In this document: one piece after another, positions 32,313 to 41,981 of the stretch
Layout of the letters: each line of letters starts with the position of its first letter
Numbering within the stretch: the stretch's first letter is position 1
Assembly (NCBI GenBank): GCA_030123605.1
Contig: CP126123.1
Location: forward strand, 2,398,001-2,462,000
DNA length: 64,000 nt
Reading direction: 5' to 3'
From: Nitrospira sp.
GTDB lineage: Bacteria > Nitrospirota > Nitrospiria > Nitrospirales > Nitrospiraceae
Made by a program: the position numbers and the translations under genes
The notes under the pieces: model-generated
Told to the model about the DNA's origin: nothing
Database searches by the model: none
Seen by the model: only the letters and a program-made list of their open reading frames with translations

Positions 32313-34973
32313 TCATAAATCGGCGTGCCGGAGGCGCAAGGCGTTCGTGATCACCGAAACGGAACTGAAGGTCATCGCGGCGCTGGCCAGCATCGGACTG
32401 AGGAGGATGCCGAAGAAGGGATAGAGGAGGCCCGCCGCGATCGGGACCCCGACCATATTGTACACAAATGCAAAAAAGAGATTCTGGCGGATGTTTCGCA
32501 TCGTCGCCTTGCTCAACCGGCGAGCCCTGGCGATGCCCCTCAGATCTCCCTTGACCAGTGTGACGCCGGCATGCTCCATCGCCACGTCGGTCCCGGTCCC
32601 CATGGCAATGCCGACATCGGCCTGGGCCAGGGCCGGCGCATCGTTGATCCCATCGCCGGCCATCGCAACCACATGGCCCTTCTTTTGAAGGTCCTGCACG
32701 ATCCGCCCCTTCTGCTCCGGCTTCACACCGGCCTGCACCTCATCCAATCCCAATTCCTTCGCCACCGCGTGAGCTGTCACTGCATGGTCGCCTGTGACCA
32801 TCACCAGCCGGATCCCCTCTTGCTTCAACAGACGCAATGCCTCTGGTGTCGAACGTTTGATCGGGTCGGCCACACCGAGCAGGCCGGCGGGGCGGCCATC
32901 GACGGCGACGAACATCACGGTTTGCCCGGTCTGCCGCATCAGTTCCGCCGTCGCTTCCAACGAAGCAAGAGAGCTGTCTCCGCCCGCCCGTTCCTGTCGC
33001 AACAAATCGACGGTACCGACCGCGACCCTTCTGCCCCCGACGGTAGCCAACACCCCCTTCCCCGTCTTGGAGGTGAATTCAGCCACTTGCTCCAGTGCAA
33101 TGCCGCGCGCCTCGGCACCGCCCACGATGGCACTGGCCAACGGATGTTCGCTCCCCCGTTCCACGGAGGCCGCCAATCGCAACAGATCCGTTTCCGACCA
33201 AGGGGGCGACGCGCTCACCACCCGCAACTTGGGTTTTCCCTCGGTGAGCGTGCCGGTCTTGTCGAAGACCAGCGTATCGACTCTTTCGATGGTCTCCAGC
33301 GCTTCTGCCTTCTTGAATAGGACGCCCGCCGCAGCACCGCGGCCCGTCCCCACCATGATCGACATCGGTGTTGCCAAACCCAGCGCGCAGGGACAGGCGA
33401 TGATCAGCACCGCCACGGCATTCAGCAACGCATGGGCCAACCGCGGTTCCGGCCCCCACAATGCCCAGGCCAGTCCGGTCAAGACCGCGACTGCGACCAC
33501 GATGGGAACAAAGTATCCTGCCACCACATCGGCCGTGCGTTGGATGGGGGCCCGGCTGCGTTGCGCCTCGGTCACCATCTGAACGATGTGCGCCAGCAAC
33601 GTATCCGCGCCGACATGGTCGACCCGCACCACCACGCCGCCGGTGCCGTTGATCGTCCCCCCCGTCACTCGCTCACCCACGGTTTTTTCAACCGGCAAAG
33701 ATTCGCCGGTGATCATCGATTCGTCGACGGAGGTCGCGCCTTCGAGGATAGTGCCGTCGACCGGCACCTTCTCACCCGGTCGCACCCGCAGGCACTGTCC
33801 CACCTGTACCTGGCCGAGCGGAACATCCTCCTCTCGACCGTCCTCGCGCAACAGTCGCGCCGTCTTCGGAACCAACCCCAACAGCGCCCGGATGGCCCCG
33901 GTCGTTCGACTCCTCGCACGCAGTTCCAATACCTGGCCGAGCAAGACCAGCACCGTGATGACTGCCGCCGCTTCGAAATAGACCGGCACCGCTCCGCTCT
34001 CAAGATGAAACGATTGCGGAATCAGCGACGGAAACAAGGTGGCGAAGGCACTGTACAGATAGGCCGTCCCGGTGCCGATCGCAATCAACGTGAACATGTT
34101 CAGGCTGCGATGCATGATCGACGCCCATCCACGCTGAAAGAACGGCCATCCGGCCCAGAGCACGACCGGTGTGCTGAACAGGAACTGCACCCAGGCCGAC
34201 CGTTCGTCCGACAAGATCTGTTGGATCGGATGGCCGGGAACCATATGGGACATGGCCAGCACGAACACCGCCGCCGCCGGGCCGAAAGCGATCCGGAATC
34301 GCCTGGTCATATCGACCAGCTCGGGATTCTGTTCCTCTTCGACCGTCACCGTGCGTGGCTCCAACGCCATGCCGCACTTCGGACAGTCTCCCGGCTCCGG
34401 CTGCACGACCTCCGGATGCATCGGACAGACATATTCTGTCTTTGTCGGCGGCGGGAGGAACGAAGACGGCTCCAGCGCCATGCCGCATTTCGGGCAGGGT
34501 ATCGGTTTCTCCTCCAGTACTTCAGGACACATGGGGCAGACGTACTTCGTCCCGGGAGGCGCAACTGTTCCGGAAGTCGTCTGTTTCGATGACGAGGGGT
34601 TGAGATACCGCTCCGAGTCGGTACGAAATTTGGTGAGGCAACCCTCGCAGCAAAAATAGTAGGGCGTGCCCTGATGGGTAACTAGCCAGACCGTTGTCGC
34701 CGGATCGACCGTCATGCCGCAGACAGGATCGATCACGCCGGTCGTGGTCTTGCTCGGCGCAGGCGCCATCGTCATGGGCAACGGCTTGCCCCGAGAGGGG
34801 CGGTTGCCCAGATGAATCAAGGTCGGAGCCGAGCTGAGGTACCGATCCGGATCGGCCCGGAACTTCTCAAAACAACTCGTCGCGCAGAAGTAGTAGGTCA
34901 TACCGGCGTGGGTGAACTGCCCCGCCGCCTGCTCCGGCTCCACCGCCATCTTGCACACCGGATCGATCGCCAT
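32313..34973 (-). CDS. copA: Copper-type P1B ATPase with two YHS and two metal-binding domains
   Basis: An 886-residue heavy-metal pump. In order: YHS domain (about 3-45, IDPVCKM), a second YHS domain (about 80-125, IDPVCGM), two short heavy-metal-binding domains (YVCPMCPEV...CPKCGM and YVCPMHPEV...CPKCGM, about 140-215), then membrane helices, the TGES actuator, the IIACPCALG transport motif, phosphorylation site DKTGT and [13 protein letters not shown] indicates Cu(I)/Ag(I) export from the cytoplasm. There is no classical GMTCxxC domain. The start ATG has GAGGA six nt upstream. Neighbours are a DsbA-like protein and an HtrA protease. Confidence 0.94.
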   Translation of the reverse strand: MAIDPVCKMAVEPEQAAGQFTHAGMTYYFCATSCFEKFRADPDRYLSSAPTLIHLGNRPSRGKPLPMTMAPAPSKTTTGVIDPVCGMTVDPATTVWLVTHQGTPYYFCCEGCLTKFRTDSERYLNPSSSKQTTSGTVAPPGTKYVCPMCPEVLEEKPIPCPKCGMALEPSSFLPPPTKTEYVCPMHPEVVQPEPGDCPKCGMALEPRTVTVEEEQNPELVDMTRRFRIAFGPAAAVFVLAMSHMVPGHPIQQILSDERSAWVQFLFSTPVVLWAGWPFFQRGWASIMHRSLNMFTLIAIGTGTAYLYSAFATLFPSLIPQSFHLESGAVPVYFEAAAVITVLVLLGQVLELRARSRTTGAIRALLGLVPKTARLLREDGREEDVPLGQVQVGQCLRVRPGEKVPVDGTILEGATSVDESMITGESLPVEKTVGERVTGGTINGTGGVVVRVDHVGADTLLAHIVQMVTEAQRSRAPIQRTADVVAGYFVPIVVAVAVLTGLAWALWGPEPRLAHALLNAVAVLIIACPCALGLATPMSIMVGTGRGAAAGVLFKKAEALETIERVDTLVFDKTGTLTEGKPKLRVVSASPPWSETDLLRLAASVERGSEHPLASAIVGGAEARGIALEQVAEFTSKTGKGVLATVGGRRVAVGTVDLLRQERAGGDSSLASLEATAELMRQTGQTVMFVAVDGRPAGLLGVADPIKRSTPEALRLLKQEGIRLVMVTGDHAVTAHAVAKELGLDEVQAGVKPEQKGRIVQDLQKKGHVVAMAGDGINDAPALAQADVGIAMGTGTDVAMEHAGVTLVKGDLRGIARARRLSKATMRNIRQNLFFAFVYNMVGVPIAAGLLYPFFGILLSPMLASAAMTFSSVSVITNALRLRHADL

Positions 34974-35007
34974 GGTCGTCCTCAGAATCGCTGCCTTATC
35001 GCGCCGA

Positions 35008-35652
35008 TTATTTCTTCCCGTCACCGGCCAGAATACTGTGAATGATAACCTTCAAATTATCCGGGTCAATTTGTTCGACCTTGATGTTGCCGTCCAGCAA
35101 CACGGTGGGGGTCTGCTGAATCTTGATCCGATCGCCCCATTTCCGTCCGTCTTCGAAGGCCTTCGCCGGCTTGGCGCTGGACAACCCCGCTTCGAACGTC
35201 ACCGGGTCGAGACCGACCTCCCGGATCAGCACCTCGCGGATGGCCCGATCGATGATGCCGACCTTGTCCTTATGGATGGTCCGGAAGAGCGCCCGCTTCA
35301 TCTCGTTGCCCTTACCCATGGTCTTGGCCTGTTCGTACATATCGAACGCCGTCGGCAACTTGCCCGGAATGACCGGATAGCCCACCATGACCACATCCAG
35401 CTTGCTCCCGAACTCCTTTTCCAAAATCGCCAGCCCTTCGCCGTCGAACCGGTGGCAATGGGGACAGTAAAAATCCGCAAACTCCACCAACTGGACCTTC
35501 CCCGGCCTGTGCGTCGACGGTTCATCCTTGAGCAACTCGAAGGTGCCCTTGAGTTCCGTCTTCCCGGCCGCCGCCGTGCCTGCGAACCAGGTCACCGCCA
35601 GCATCGTCAAGGCACCGACCATCAAACCGTGCCATCCACGACTCTTCACCAT
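35008..35652 (-). CDS. DsbA-like thioredoxin-fold protein
   Basis: A 214-residue periplasmic protein with a signal peptide (to about residue 29) and a thioredoxin fold with an inserted helical domain. The active site is Cys63-Pro-His-Cys66, as in DsbA, and [10 protein letters not shown] carries the cis-Pro loop. It should introduce or shuffle disulfides in exported proteins. AAAGGAG precedes the ATG. It is expressed from one side of the symmetric divergent promoter at 35695-35746. Confidence 0.92.
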   Translation of the reverse strand: MVKSRGWHGLMVGALTMLAVTWFAGTAAAGKTELKGTFELLKDEPSTHRPGKVQLVEFADFYCPHCHRFDGEGLAILEKEFGSKLDVVMVGYPVIPGKLPTAFDMYEQAKTMGKGNEMKRALFRTIHKDKVGIIDRAIREVLIREVGLDPVTFEAGLSSAKPAKAFEDGRKWGDRIKIQQTPTVLLDGNIKVEQIDPDNLKVIIHSILAGDGKK

Positions 35653-35694
35653 ACGCTGAACTCCTTTCCGACTGCGATCCGTTTCGAAGGCCTT

Positions 35695-35746
35695 GCGGGC
35701 ATTATAAACAATGCCCGTGCTCTTATGCGTCTGTTATAATGCCCGC
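35695..35746. promoter_or_regulatory. Symmetric divergent promoter with a 12-bp inverted repeat
   Basis: GCGGGCATTATA (35695-35706) and TATAATGCCCGC (35735-35746) are perfect inverted repeats 28 bp apart. Each contains a consensus -10 TATAAT, one for the DsbA-like gene (minus strand) and one, with an extended TG, for the Slp lipoprotein (plus strand). Confidence 0.65.
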
Positions 35747-35747
35747 G

Positions 35748-36299
35748 ATGCGATGCAAAGTTCCACAAGGGATCGGCGTCCTCGTGCTCGCCGTCACCCT
35801 GACTGCATGCGCATCGACCAACGAATCACACGACTCCCCACAAGGTGAGCCACAAACCCCGTCCTTTTCCCAGGTCAAGGCGATGCCGGATTCCTTCCGG
35901 GGGCAAACCCTCGTGTTCGGTGGTCAGGTGCTCGCGACCCGCCGCATGAAAGACGGGACACGCATCGAAGTGTTGCAGCTCCCGCTCAACGATTCGCAGC
36001 AGCCGACGATCGATCTCATGAAATCCCAGGGACGTTTTGTAGCGATCCAACGAGAATTTCTCGACCCCGCAACTCTCCCCCATGGAACATTCATCACCGT
36101 CACGGGAGAAATCACCGGCTCCGTCACCTTGCCGCTCGACGAAACCGACTACACCTACCCTGTGATCGACATCAAAAACCTCCGGACCTGGATGCAGCAG
36201 GACTCCATGCAGTGGAGAAACCGCCCCATTCCCTACTACAGCCCGTTTTGGCATCCCTATTGGGGCCCCTATGGGCGTGTCTGGCCGTACTACTGGTAA
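35748..36299 (+). CDS. Slp-family outer-membrane lipoprotein
   Basis: A 183-residue lipoprotein: signal peptide with lipobox LTAC, then the Slp domain (FSQVKAMPDSFRGQTLVFGG, then IEVLQLPLN and GRFVAIQREFLDP) and a Tyr/Trp/Pro-rich tail. Slp proteins are starvation- or stress-inducible envelope lipoproteins. I start at the ATG at 35748, because the ATG at 35739 lies inside the -10 box. Transcription should begin within a base or two of 35748, so the mRNA is probably leaderless. Confidence 0.88.
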   Translation: MRCKVPQGIGVLVLAVTLTACASTNESHDSPQGEPQTPSFSQVKAMPDSFRGQTLVFGGQVLATRRMKDGTRIEVLQLPLNDSQQPTIDLMKSQGRFVAIQREFLDPATLPHGTFITVTGEITGSVTLPLDETDYTYPVIDIKNLRTWMQQDSMQWRNRPIPYYSPFWHPYWGPYGRVWPYYW

Positions 36300-36530
36300 C
36301 CGACAACGCGTCCTGAAGAAACAGCAACGCTCCGATCATCGTCGATGGCGACCGGGGCATTCGGTCGCCGCAGCCGATCGGGAAGCTACTTCACCATGAT
36401 CACCTGACCACAGGACGTTCACCTTCAACGCGAACGGCGCGGACGCATTCAAATGGAGACGGCGCTGACCTTGTCTGGCCGACCGATGCTCATGGATGCT
36501 CCACAGCCCACCTGCATCCCAGCCTATCGC

Positions 36531-38531
36531 CTACTCTAACTGGCTCGTGAGGAATCGCTCCAGCTCGGCAAACACCTGCAGCCGATCCTCCTCGCGGCTG
36601 AGGGCCTGATCGGCGAGGGGAAGTTCCACATAGCGATAGGTCGTGACCTTGGCTTCTTGCAAGGCTTCGGCCATGGCCCGTCCATGAGCAACCGGCACCA
36701 TACGGTCCATAGCGCCATGGATCAGCAGGAGGGGCGCACGGATGTCTTGGGCATGGTAGAGGGGCGAGGTCTCCCGCAGGCGTTCGCGATCGCCCCACCA
36801 GGCACTGATGCGCGACTCGACCACCTGCTTTTGATTCAGGTACCAGCGGCTGTCCGCCACAAGTTGCGGCAAGTCCGTCACACCGTCCAGGCTGACGGCG
36901 CAGCGATAGCGGTTCGGCTGCTTCACCAGGCCCATCAAGGCCGCATACCCGCCGTAGCCGGACCCGACGATGCAGATCCGATTCGCGCTCGCGAGACCCG
37001 TTTGAATCGCCCATTGCACCGCGTCGGTCAGGTCGTCCTGCATCGCAAGCCCCCAGCGTTGGAACCCGGCCCGCAGCAGCTCTTCTCCATACCCGTCGGA
37101 GACGCGAAAGTTGACCTGCAACACCGCCCACCCCCGGCTCACGAACCACTGCGTCCAATAGTTGAAGGCATCGCGTTCATGCGCGGCAGGCCCGCCGTGC
37201 GGAAACAGAATCAGAGGAAGCCGACTGGGGATGTGATCCTTGGGAAGGGTCAAGAGCGCCTGCAGTTCTTTTCCGTCACGAGCGACCGGGGTGACGGACT
37301 TTGGGGCAGGCAGATCGGCCCCTTCCAGATCGGGATAGTCCTGACCGATCAGCACCAGGCGACCGTCACGCTCGTCGAACAGGTACCAATGCGGCGGCTG
37401 CGCCGGACCGTTCGATTTCACGATGTGCAAGCGTCCGTCGTCGCTGCTGCTGTGAATGACGTTGGCGCGCCCTGGAATCGCGCGATCGATTCGAGCCTGG
37501 AGACGCTGAGCGTCGAAATCCCAAAACAACACCCGCAAATCTTCCGCGCTGTACCGGACACCGATGATTTTCCTCCGCCCCGGCGCATAGACCAGGTCGC
37601 CGGCCAGATCGAATTTCGGATCTGCCGCCACCAGCCTGCGATCGACCGTGGGATCCCCGGCGATGTTGACCTTGAAAATCGCCGCCCTTCCTCGATGTTG
37701 ATCTCGCACGTACAGCCAAGCGGGATCGGCATCGAAGGCCAAGGGCATCAAGCCGGTCTCTTTCGCCAGGTCGTACTCGGCGAGGTCGCGCCAAACGCTG
37801 GACTCCGGCGGTTTCACGATCACATGGACCGTGGTCCCGAATTGACCGACTCCAACCCGCACCTGGCCCTCACGATCGGCAATCCACTGCAACACATTGC
37901 GTCCCCCCGGCTTCAGCCCGGGATTCGTCTGCACCAGCCGCCGGTCACCGGAATACACATCCAGCCTGTACACATCCGGCGACAACGGCCGTTCCAGATC
38001 GAGCGCGATCAGGACCTGCCGAGGATCGCCCGGCACTGCTCCCACGATATGGTCCTGAATCTGCGGTACATGTTTCTTCCCGAAGATGGAGGGCAAGGAG
38101 GATCGCTTGAACAAATGTTCGTTCCGCTGCGTCCCGTCCCGGTTGACCCCCACCAGTCGGGTCTCCTGCGTGTCGATCCCCTCGCGCCGATCCGCGAATC
38201 GGATCGCGACCAGGAGGCGTTCGTCGTTCACCCACTGGAACCAGGTAACGACGGAGTCACGATTATCGGTGGTGACGATGCGGTGCGCATCCTGACCGGT
38301 GACGGCTTGAACTTCCAGGGCGGTCTTTCCATCTTGATTCCGCAACACCGCCAGATGTGTGCCCGAAGGGGACAGTTGAATCGAGGAGATGCGCGGGAGG
38401 GCCGCGAAGGATTCAGTCGGCGGAGGGACGGTCCCCGAAACCGCGTGGACTGATTCCACGCACCAGGCGACCAACAACATGACAAACAGTCCGTACATGG
38501 TCCGGCACAGCCCATCCCTGAATGACCCCAT
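36531..38531 (-). CDS. S9 (prolyl oligopeptidase-like) protein without catalytic Ser and His
   Basis: A 666-residue exported protein: signal peptide (about 1-32), a beta-propeller-like region (about 40-390) and an alpha/beta hydrolase domain (about 410-660) clearly of the S9 acylaminoacyl-peptidase type (LPLILFPHGGPAAHERDAF, DLTDAVQWAIQTGLA). The nucleophile motif normally GASYGGY reads GSGYGGY, with Gly525 at the Ser position. The Asp of HGAMDRMVP is present, but the usual EGHG region reads LADQAL, without His. It is probably a pseudo-peptidase, perhaps a binding protein. A start at 38498 is also possible. Confidence 0.87.
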   Translation of the reverse strand: MGSFRDGLCRTMYGLFVMLLVAWCVESVHAVSGTVPPPTESFAALPRISSIQLSPSGTHLAVLRNQDGKTALEVQAVTGQDAHRIVTTDNRDSVVTWFQWVNDERLLVAIRFADRREGIDTQETRLVGVNRDGTQRNEHLFKRSSLPSIFGKKHVPQIQDHIVGAVPGDPRQVLIALDLERPLSPDVYRLDVYSGDRRLVQTNPGLKPGGRNVLQWIADREGQVRVGVGQFGTTVHVIVKPPESSVWRDLAEYDLAKETGLMPLAFDADPAWLYVRDQHRGRAAIFKVNIAGDPTVDRRLVAADPKFDLAGDLVYAPGRRKIIGVRYSAEDLRVLFWDFDAQRLQARIDRAIPGRANVIHSSSDDGRLHIVKSNGPAQPPHWYLFDERDGRLVLIGQDYPDLEGADLPAPKSVTPVARDGKELQALLTLPKDHIPSRLPLILFPHGGPAAHERDAFNYWTQWFVSRGWAVLQVNFRVSDGYGEELLRAGFQRWGLAMQDDLTDAVQWAIQTGLASANRICIVGSGYGGYAALMGLVKQPNRYRCAVSLDGVTDLPQLVADSRWYLNQKQVVESRISAWWGDRERLRETSPLYHAQDIRAPLLLIHGAMDRMVPVAHGRAMAEALQEAKVTTYRYVELPLADQALSREEDRLQVFAELERFLTSQLE

Positions 38532-38679
38532 CCGGGGATGCCGACAGGTCTAGTTATCACATGTTCACCGGGCGGCCGTCTATCGCATATTGTGGCTCGC
38601 GCCCTCGGGGAATGGTCGGAGGCGCGCGGTTGCCCTCATCGTTTCCTCTCATTCGACGGGGGAGATGGCTCGGAAGACA

Positions 38680-40941
38680 TCAGAACTTGTATTCCACCCC
38701 CGCGAATCCGCTGATGCCCAATCCGGGATTGGCGAACCGGTTGAACTGATCGTTGACGACCACCGCTCCCGCGTAGGTCTTGTCGGTCAGGTTGCGCCCT
38801 TCGGCAAAGAGGGTCCAATGTTCACCGATGTTGTATCCCGAACGCAGATTGACCAAGAAGTAGGAAGGATTCTTCACCGTGTTGAGATAGTTGGTATAGA
38901 ACCCGGACAGGGACCACTCGAAATTCGGCGCGATCCACCAACCGGCCGGATGGTCGTATCGAAGCTCCATGTTCAGGTTGTGCTCCGGCGCACCGGCGAC
39001 CGTATTGCCGTCTTTCGCAATCAAGACGTTGGGACCGCCGATGCCTCCTCCCCGCACGTCGTCGGTGAACTTGAAACGCGACCAGGTATAGGCCACGCGA
39101 GTCTGCAGGCTGTCCTCCTTGCCGGCTCCACCCTGCGCGAACAGGCCCTTCGTCAGGACCATTCCACCGCCGACCTCCACGCCCGTGTGGCGCGTCCCGT
39201 TGGCGTTTTGGAACGTACTCTGGTTGTTGATGTTCGACGCCAGAATTTCTTTTTGCATCTCGAGATTGTAGACCGTGGCATCCCAGCTGTAACGTTTATC
39301 GGCCGACGTTCCCCGGTGACCGAGTTCCAACTGCCAAGCCCGTTGCGCATCGAGATTCAGGAAGCCGGTGTTGGCGCTGCCGTTCGCATTGACCGAGGAC
39401 AACAACTCCAGATTGAGCGGCGCCTCATAGGCTCGGCTCGCGTTGAAATACAGTTGTGACGTGGGCGTCGTGCGATAGACGAATCCGAGCTTTGGGTTGA
39501 TCGCATCGAAATGTTGCAGCGGTCGCTGGGTGCCGGTCGGCGTGGACGGCGTATTGGGATTGAAGGGATTCCCGGCCGGCCCGAAGTTGTCCACCGTCGC
39601 CTGACGTCCGCTGTAGTCCCACCGGCCGCCGATCACGATCGTGAAGGCCTCGGTGGCATCGAACGCATCCTCGGCATAGACGCCGAAGTACGTGGTCTTG
39701 GCCGTGTAGTTCTGGGTCATCGCTCCGATGCTGCCGTTGATGTTCACGAACCGTTGCTGACGCTGATTGCCGTACCGCGGCTGGACCCCCACGACGAAGG
39801 AGTTGTTTTTTCCGAACAGGGAATTGGAATTGACGTACCGGAATTCGCCGCCCACGTTGTTGTTCTCCTGCCTGAGCGTCTGGAAAATCGGATGGTCCAC
39901 ATATTGGTTCGAAAAGTACGGCACGATCTCGACATATTGATTGGCCGCGAATTCGTTGCGATAGGCGATCCCGATCCGTTGCAAATTGTAGTAGCGCCCG
40001 TAGTTGCAGACCTGGTTGCTCAGGTTGCAGGCAAAAAACGGCGGGGTCCCGGGAGGGCTTTGTCCGCCGGCCTGTTGCCGATTGGAAAACAGCTGCTGAT
40101 TGGTCAGCGAGCCTGGGATGCGCTCTGCCACATTCGCCTGGAGGAAATAAGCACGGATCTCCTGATGGTTGCCCAACTGAATGCCGATGTTGGCGTTGAC
40201 GCGCTCTCTGGCCTGCTGGTTGTTGTCTTGGAATCCGTCCTGGCGATTGCCGGACACGCTGATGTAGTAGTCCATCGTCGCGCTCATGTTGCCGACCTGG
40301 AAGGGCTGCAGCACCTTCCCGCTGGAAACCTGACCGCTGACCATGCCGAAGCTGCCGGCCAGCATCCGCATTTGTAGGGTCGAAGCATTGTAGCCGGTGC
40401 GTGGCACCAGGTTGATCGCGCCGCCGATGGTGTTCGCGCCGTATCGCAAGGCATTGGCGCCCTTGTAGACCTCGATGCGCTCGTAGGCCAACAGGTCGAT
40501 CGATTCAAAGTCCGAGAAGCCGTCGGCGTCGCCGAAGAAAATCCCATTGATCAGGATGTTGATGCCTCGATGGTGGAAGTTGTTGCGCAACGAGGTACCG
40601 CGGATCTGGAACTGCCCTTCGTCGGCTCCGAAACGCGACTGAAACCGGACGCCGGGCGCGAACTGCAGGACATCCTGAAGGTTGAAGGCCCTTGTCTCGG
40701 TGATCTGCTTTTCTTCGATGAGGATATTGCTGCCGGGACGGCGGGTGAGTTCCTGTTTCACATCCTCGACGTTTTCGATTCGCTTCCCCTTCACCTCGAC
40801 CGGCTCGACCGCCACGACCGGCACCTCTTCTTCGGTAGGCTCTTCGGCCGCCCAACCACTCGGCGGCTGAAGGCCCGTCGCCAGCGCAGCGACCAGGCAG
40901 ACCATCCCCGCTTTGCTTATCCGACATAGCCCTGACTTCAT
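38680..40941 (-). CDS. TonB-dependent outer-membrane receptor
   Basis: A 753-residue receptor: signal peptide (about 1-31), an N-terminal VEVKGKRIENVEDVKQELTR linker, plug domain (about 70-190, with IRGTSLRNNFHHRGINILING) and a barrel ending VEYKF. A strong GGAAGGAG box precedes the ATG. It heads a minus-strand locus with TlpA-type thioredoxin, a TonB protein, a BNR-repeat protein and two His-rich small membrane proteins. A metal or metal-chelate ligand is likely from context; the plug has some likeness to the FecA group. Confidence 0.9.
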   Translation of the reverse strand: MKSGLCRISKAGMVCLVAALATGLQPPSGWAAEEPTEEEVPVVAVEPVEVKGKRIENVEDVKQELTRRPGSNILIEEKQITETRAFNLQDVLQFAPGVRFQSRFGADEGQFQIRGTSLRNNFHHRGINILINGIFFGDADGFSDFESIDLLAYERIEVYKGANALRYGANTIGGAINLVPRTGYNASTLQMRMLAGSFGMVSGQVSSGKVLQPFQVGNMSATMDYYISVSGNRQDGFQDNNQQARERVNANIGIQLGNHQEIRAYFLQANVAERIPGSLTNQQLFSNRQQAGGQSPPGTPPFFACNLSNQVCNYGRYYNLQRIGIAYRNEFAANQYVEIVPYFSNQYVDHPIFQTLRQENNNVGGEFRYVNSNSLFGKNNSFVVGVQPRYGNQRQQRFVNINGSIGAMTQNYTAKTTYFGVYAEDAFDATEAFTIVIGGRWDYSGRQATVDNFGPAGNPFNPNTPSTPTGTQRPLQHFDAINPKLGFVYRTTPTSQLYFNASRAYEAPLNLELLSSVNANGSANTGFLNLDAQRAWQLELGHRGTSADKRYSWDATVYNLEMQKEILASNINNQSTFQNANGTRHTGVEVGGGMVLTKGLFAQGGAGKEDSLQTRVAYTWSRFKFTDDVRGGGIGGPNVLIAKDGNTVAGAPEHNLNMELRYDHPAGWWIAPNFEWSLSGFYTNYLNTVKNPSYFLVNLRSGYNIGEHWTLFAEGRNLTDKTYAGAVVVNDQFNRFANPGLGISGFAGVEYKF

Positions 40942-41049
40942 CTCTCTGCTCCTTCCATGTGAATGCAGGACAACGGAGGTACACCACGATCATCCCTGTC
41001 AGATTGAATGACAGAAGCGACTGACGGGACCAACGTTCTGAACGAGGGA

Positions 41050-41370
41050 TTACGGCAGAATGGGGGGCGCGCGGGAGGCTGCGTGGAATCCACTGACGCT
41101 TGCGATGACGACGTGGTCGCTCTGGACGAAGGGAGCGGCCGCAAGAAACGGGTGCAGCACGAGGGCGGAAGATCCGATGGCCGACGTGGGATTGACCTGG
41201 CAAGCCCAGGCACAGAAGCCGGAGTGGGACACCGTACTGCCGTGGTGATGGCCCGAGGTCTGCAGCTCAAGATGTTCGGCAGCACAGGCTATGGAAAAGA
41301 CGGCCAGGACCAGATAGGTCCCGGCGAGGAAGGTCGCGAGGCCGGTGAAGGGTCGTCGCGCACGGCTCAT
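41050..41370 (-). CDS. Small His-rich membrane protein (paralogue 1)
   Basis: A 106-residue protein with one N-terminal membrane helix, a GHHHG segment, the motif FCAWACQ and a C-terminal end SRAPPILP. The protein at 45156-45461 has the same order (His cluster, ICAWMCA, RAPPISA), so they are paralogues. The His and Cys residues suggest metal handling in the periplasm, somewhat like DUF2946 proteins found with copper receptors (inference). Its ATG overlaps the tlpA-like stop (ATGA). Confidence 0.7.
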   Translation of the reverse strand: MSRARRPFTGLATFLAGTYLVLAVFSIACAAEHLELQTSGHHHGSTVSHSGFCAWACQVNPTSAIGSSALVLHPFLAAAPFVQSDHVVIASVSGFHAASRAPPILP

Positions 41371-41897
41371 TCCGTCATACCCTGCAGCAGATGAATTGTC
41401 TTGGGAGTATCCCATTCACGCGGCCCGACGGCACGTCCCACCACGGTCCCTTGTCGATCGATGAGCACGGTGGTCGGCAAGGCCCGCACCAGGTACGCAC
41501 GGGACACGTCCTGATCTTCATCGAACAATACGGGAAGCTGCACGTTCAGGTTTGCCAAGAAATGCTTGATGCCGTCCCGCTGCATGTCGGTGGTGATCGT
41601 GACGAGGGCGAACCGTTCAGGGTCCAGCCGCTGCCGCAACCGTTCGAAGGCCGGCATTTCCTCCTTACAGGGGCCGCACCAGGTGGCCCAGAAATTCACC
41701 AGGACCACTTTCCCTCTCAGGTCTGCGAGTTGAACAGAACGTCCGTCCAGTGCCTTCAAGTCGAACGGCGCCGCGGCAGTTCCCGGCACGACCCGTGCGA
41801 TTTTCAAGGCCGCCATGGGATCCTCGGCATACCCAGCACCTGCCGCCAATACCACCACGACCGACAAAACAAGGGCTCTCACTGAAACCATTCTCAT
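41367..41897 (-). CDS. TlpA/ResA-like thiol-disulfide oxidoreductase
   Basis: A 176-residue periplasmic thioredoxin-like protein with signal peptide (to about residue 24) and active site Cys74-Gly-Pro-Cys77 in VNFWATWCGPCKEEMP; LPTTVLIDRQG holds the cis-Pro loop. Proteins of this type reduce disulfides for cytochrome c maturation or metal-site assembly. It sits between the TonB gene and the His-rich protein gene, to which it is coupled. Confidence 0.93.
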   Translation of the reverse strand: MRMVSVRALVLSVVVVLAAGAGYAEDPMAALKIARVVPGTAAAPFDLKALDGRSVQLADLRGKVVLVNFWATWCGPCKEEMPAFERLRQRLDPERFALVTITTDMQRDGIKHFLANLNVQLPVLFDEDQDVSRAYLVRALPTTVLIDRQGTVVGRAVGPREWDTPKTIHLLQGMTE

Positions 41898-41981
41898 CTC
41901 TGCAACCCGCTCGTCCGGTCCGACATGCCCTGCTCTCTACGGTCGGTGCACTCCCCCCTCTGTCCTCATACGTAAACCCAA

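Noticed and set aside
36657-38453. A 598-residue open frame antisense to the S9-like gene
   Set aside because: The opposite strand has a signal peptide and recognisable S9 motifs; this frame has none and lacks a ribosome binding site.
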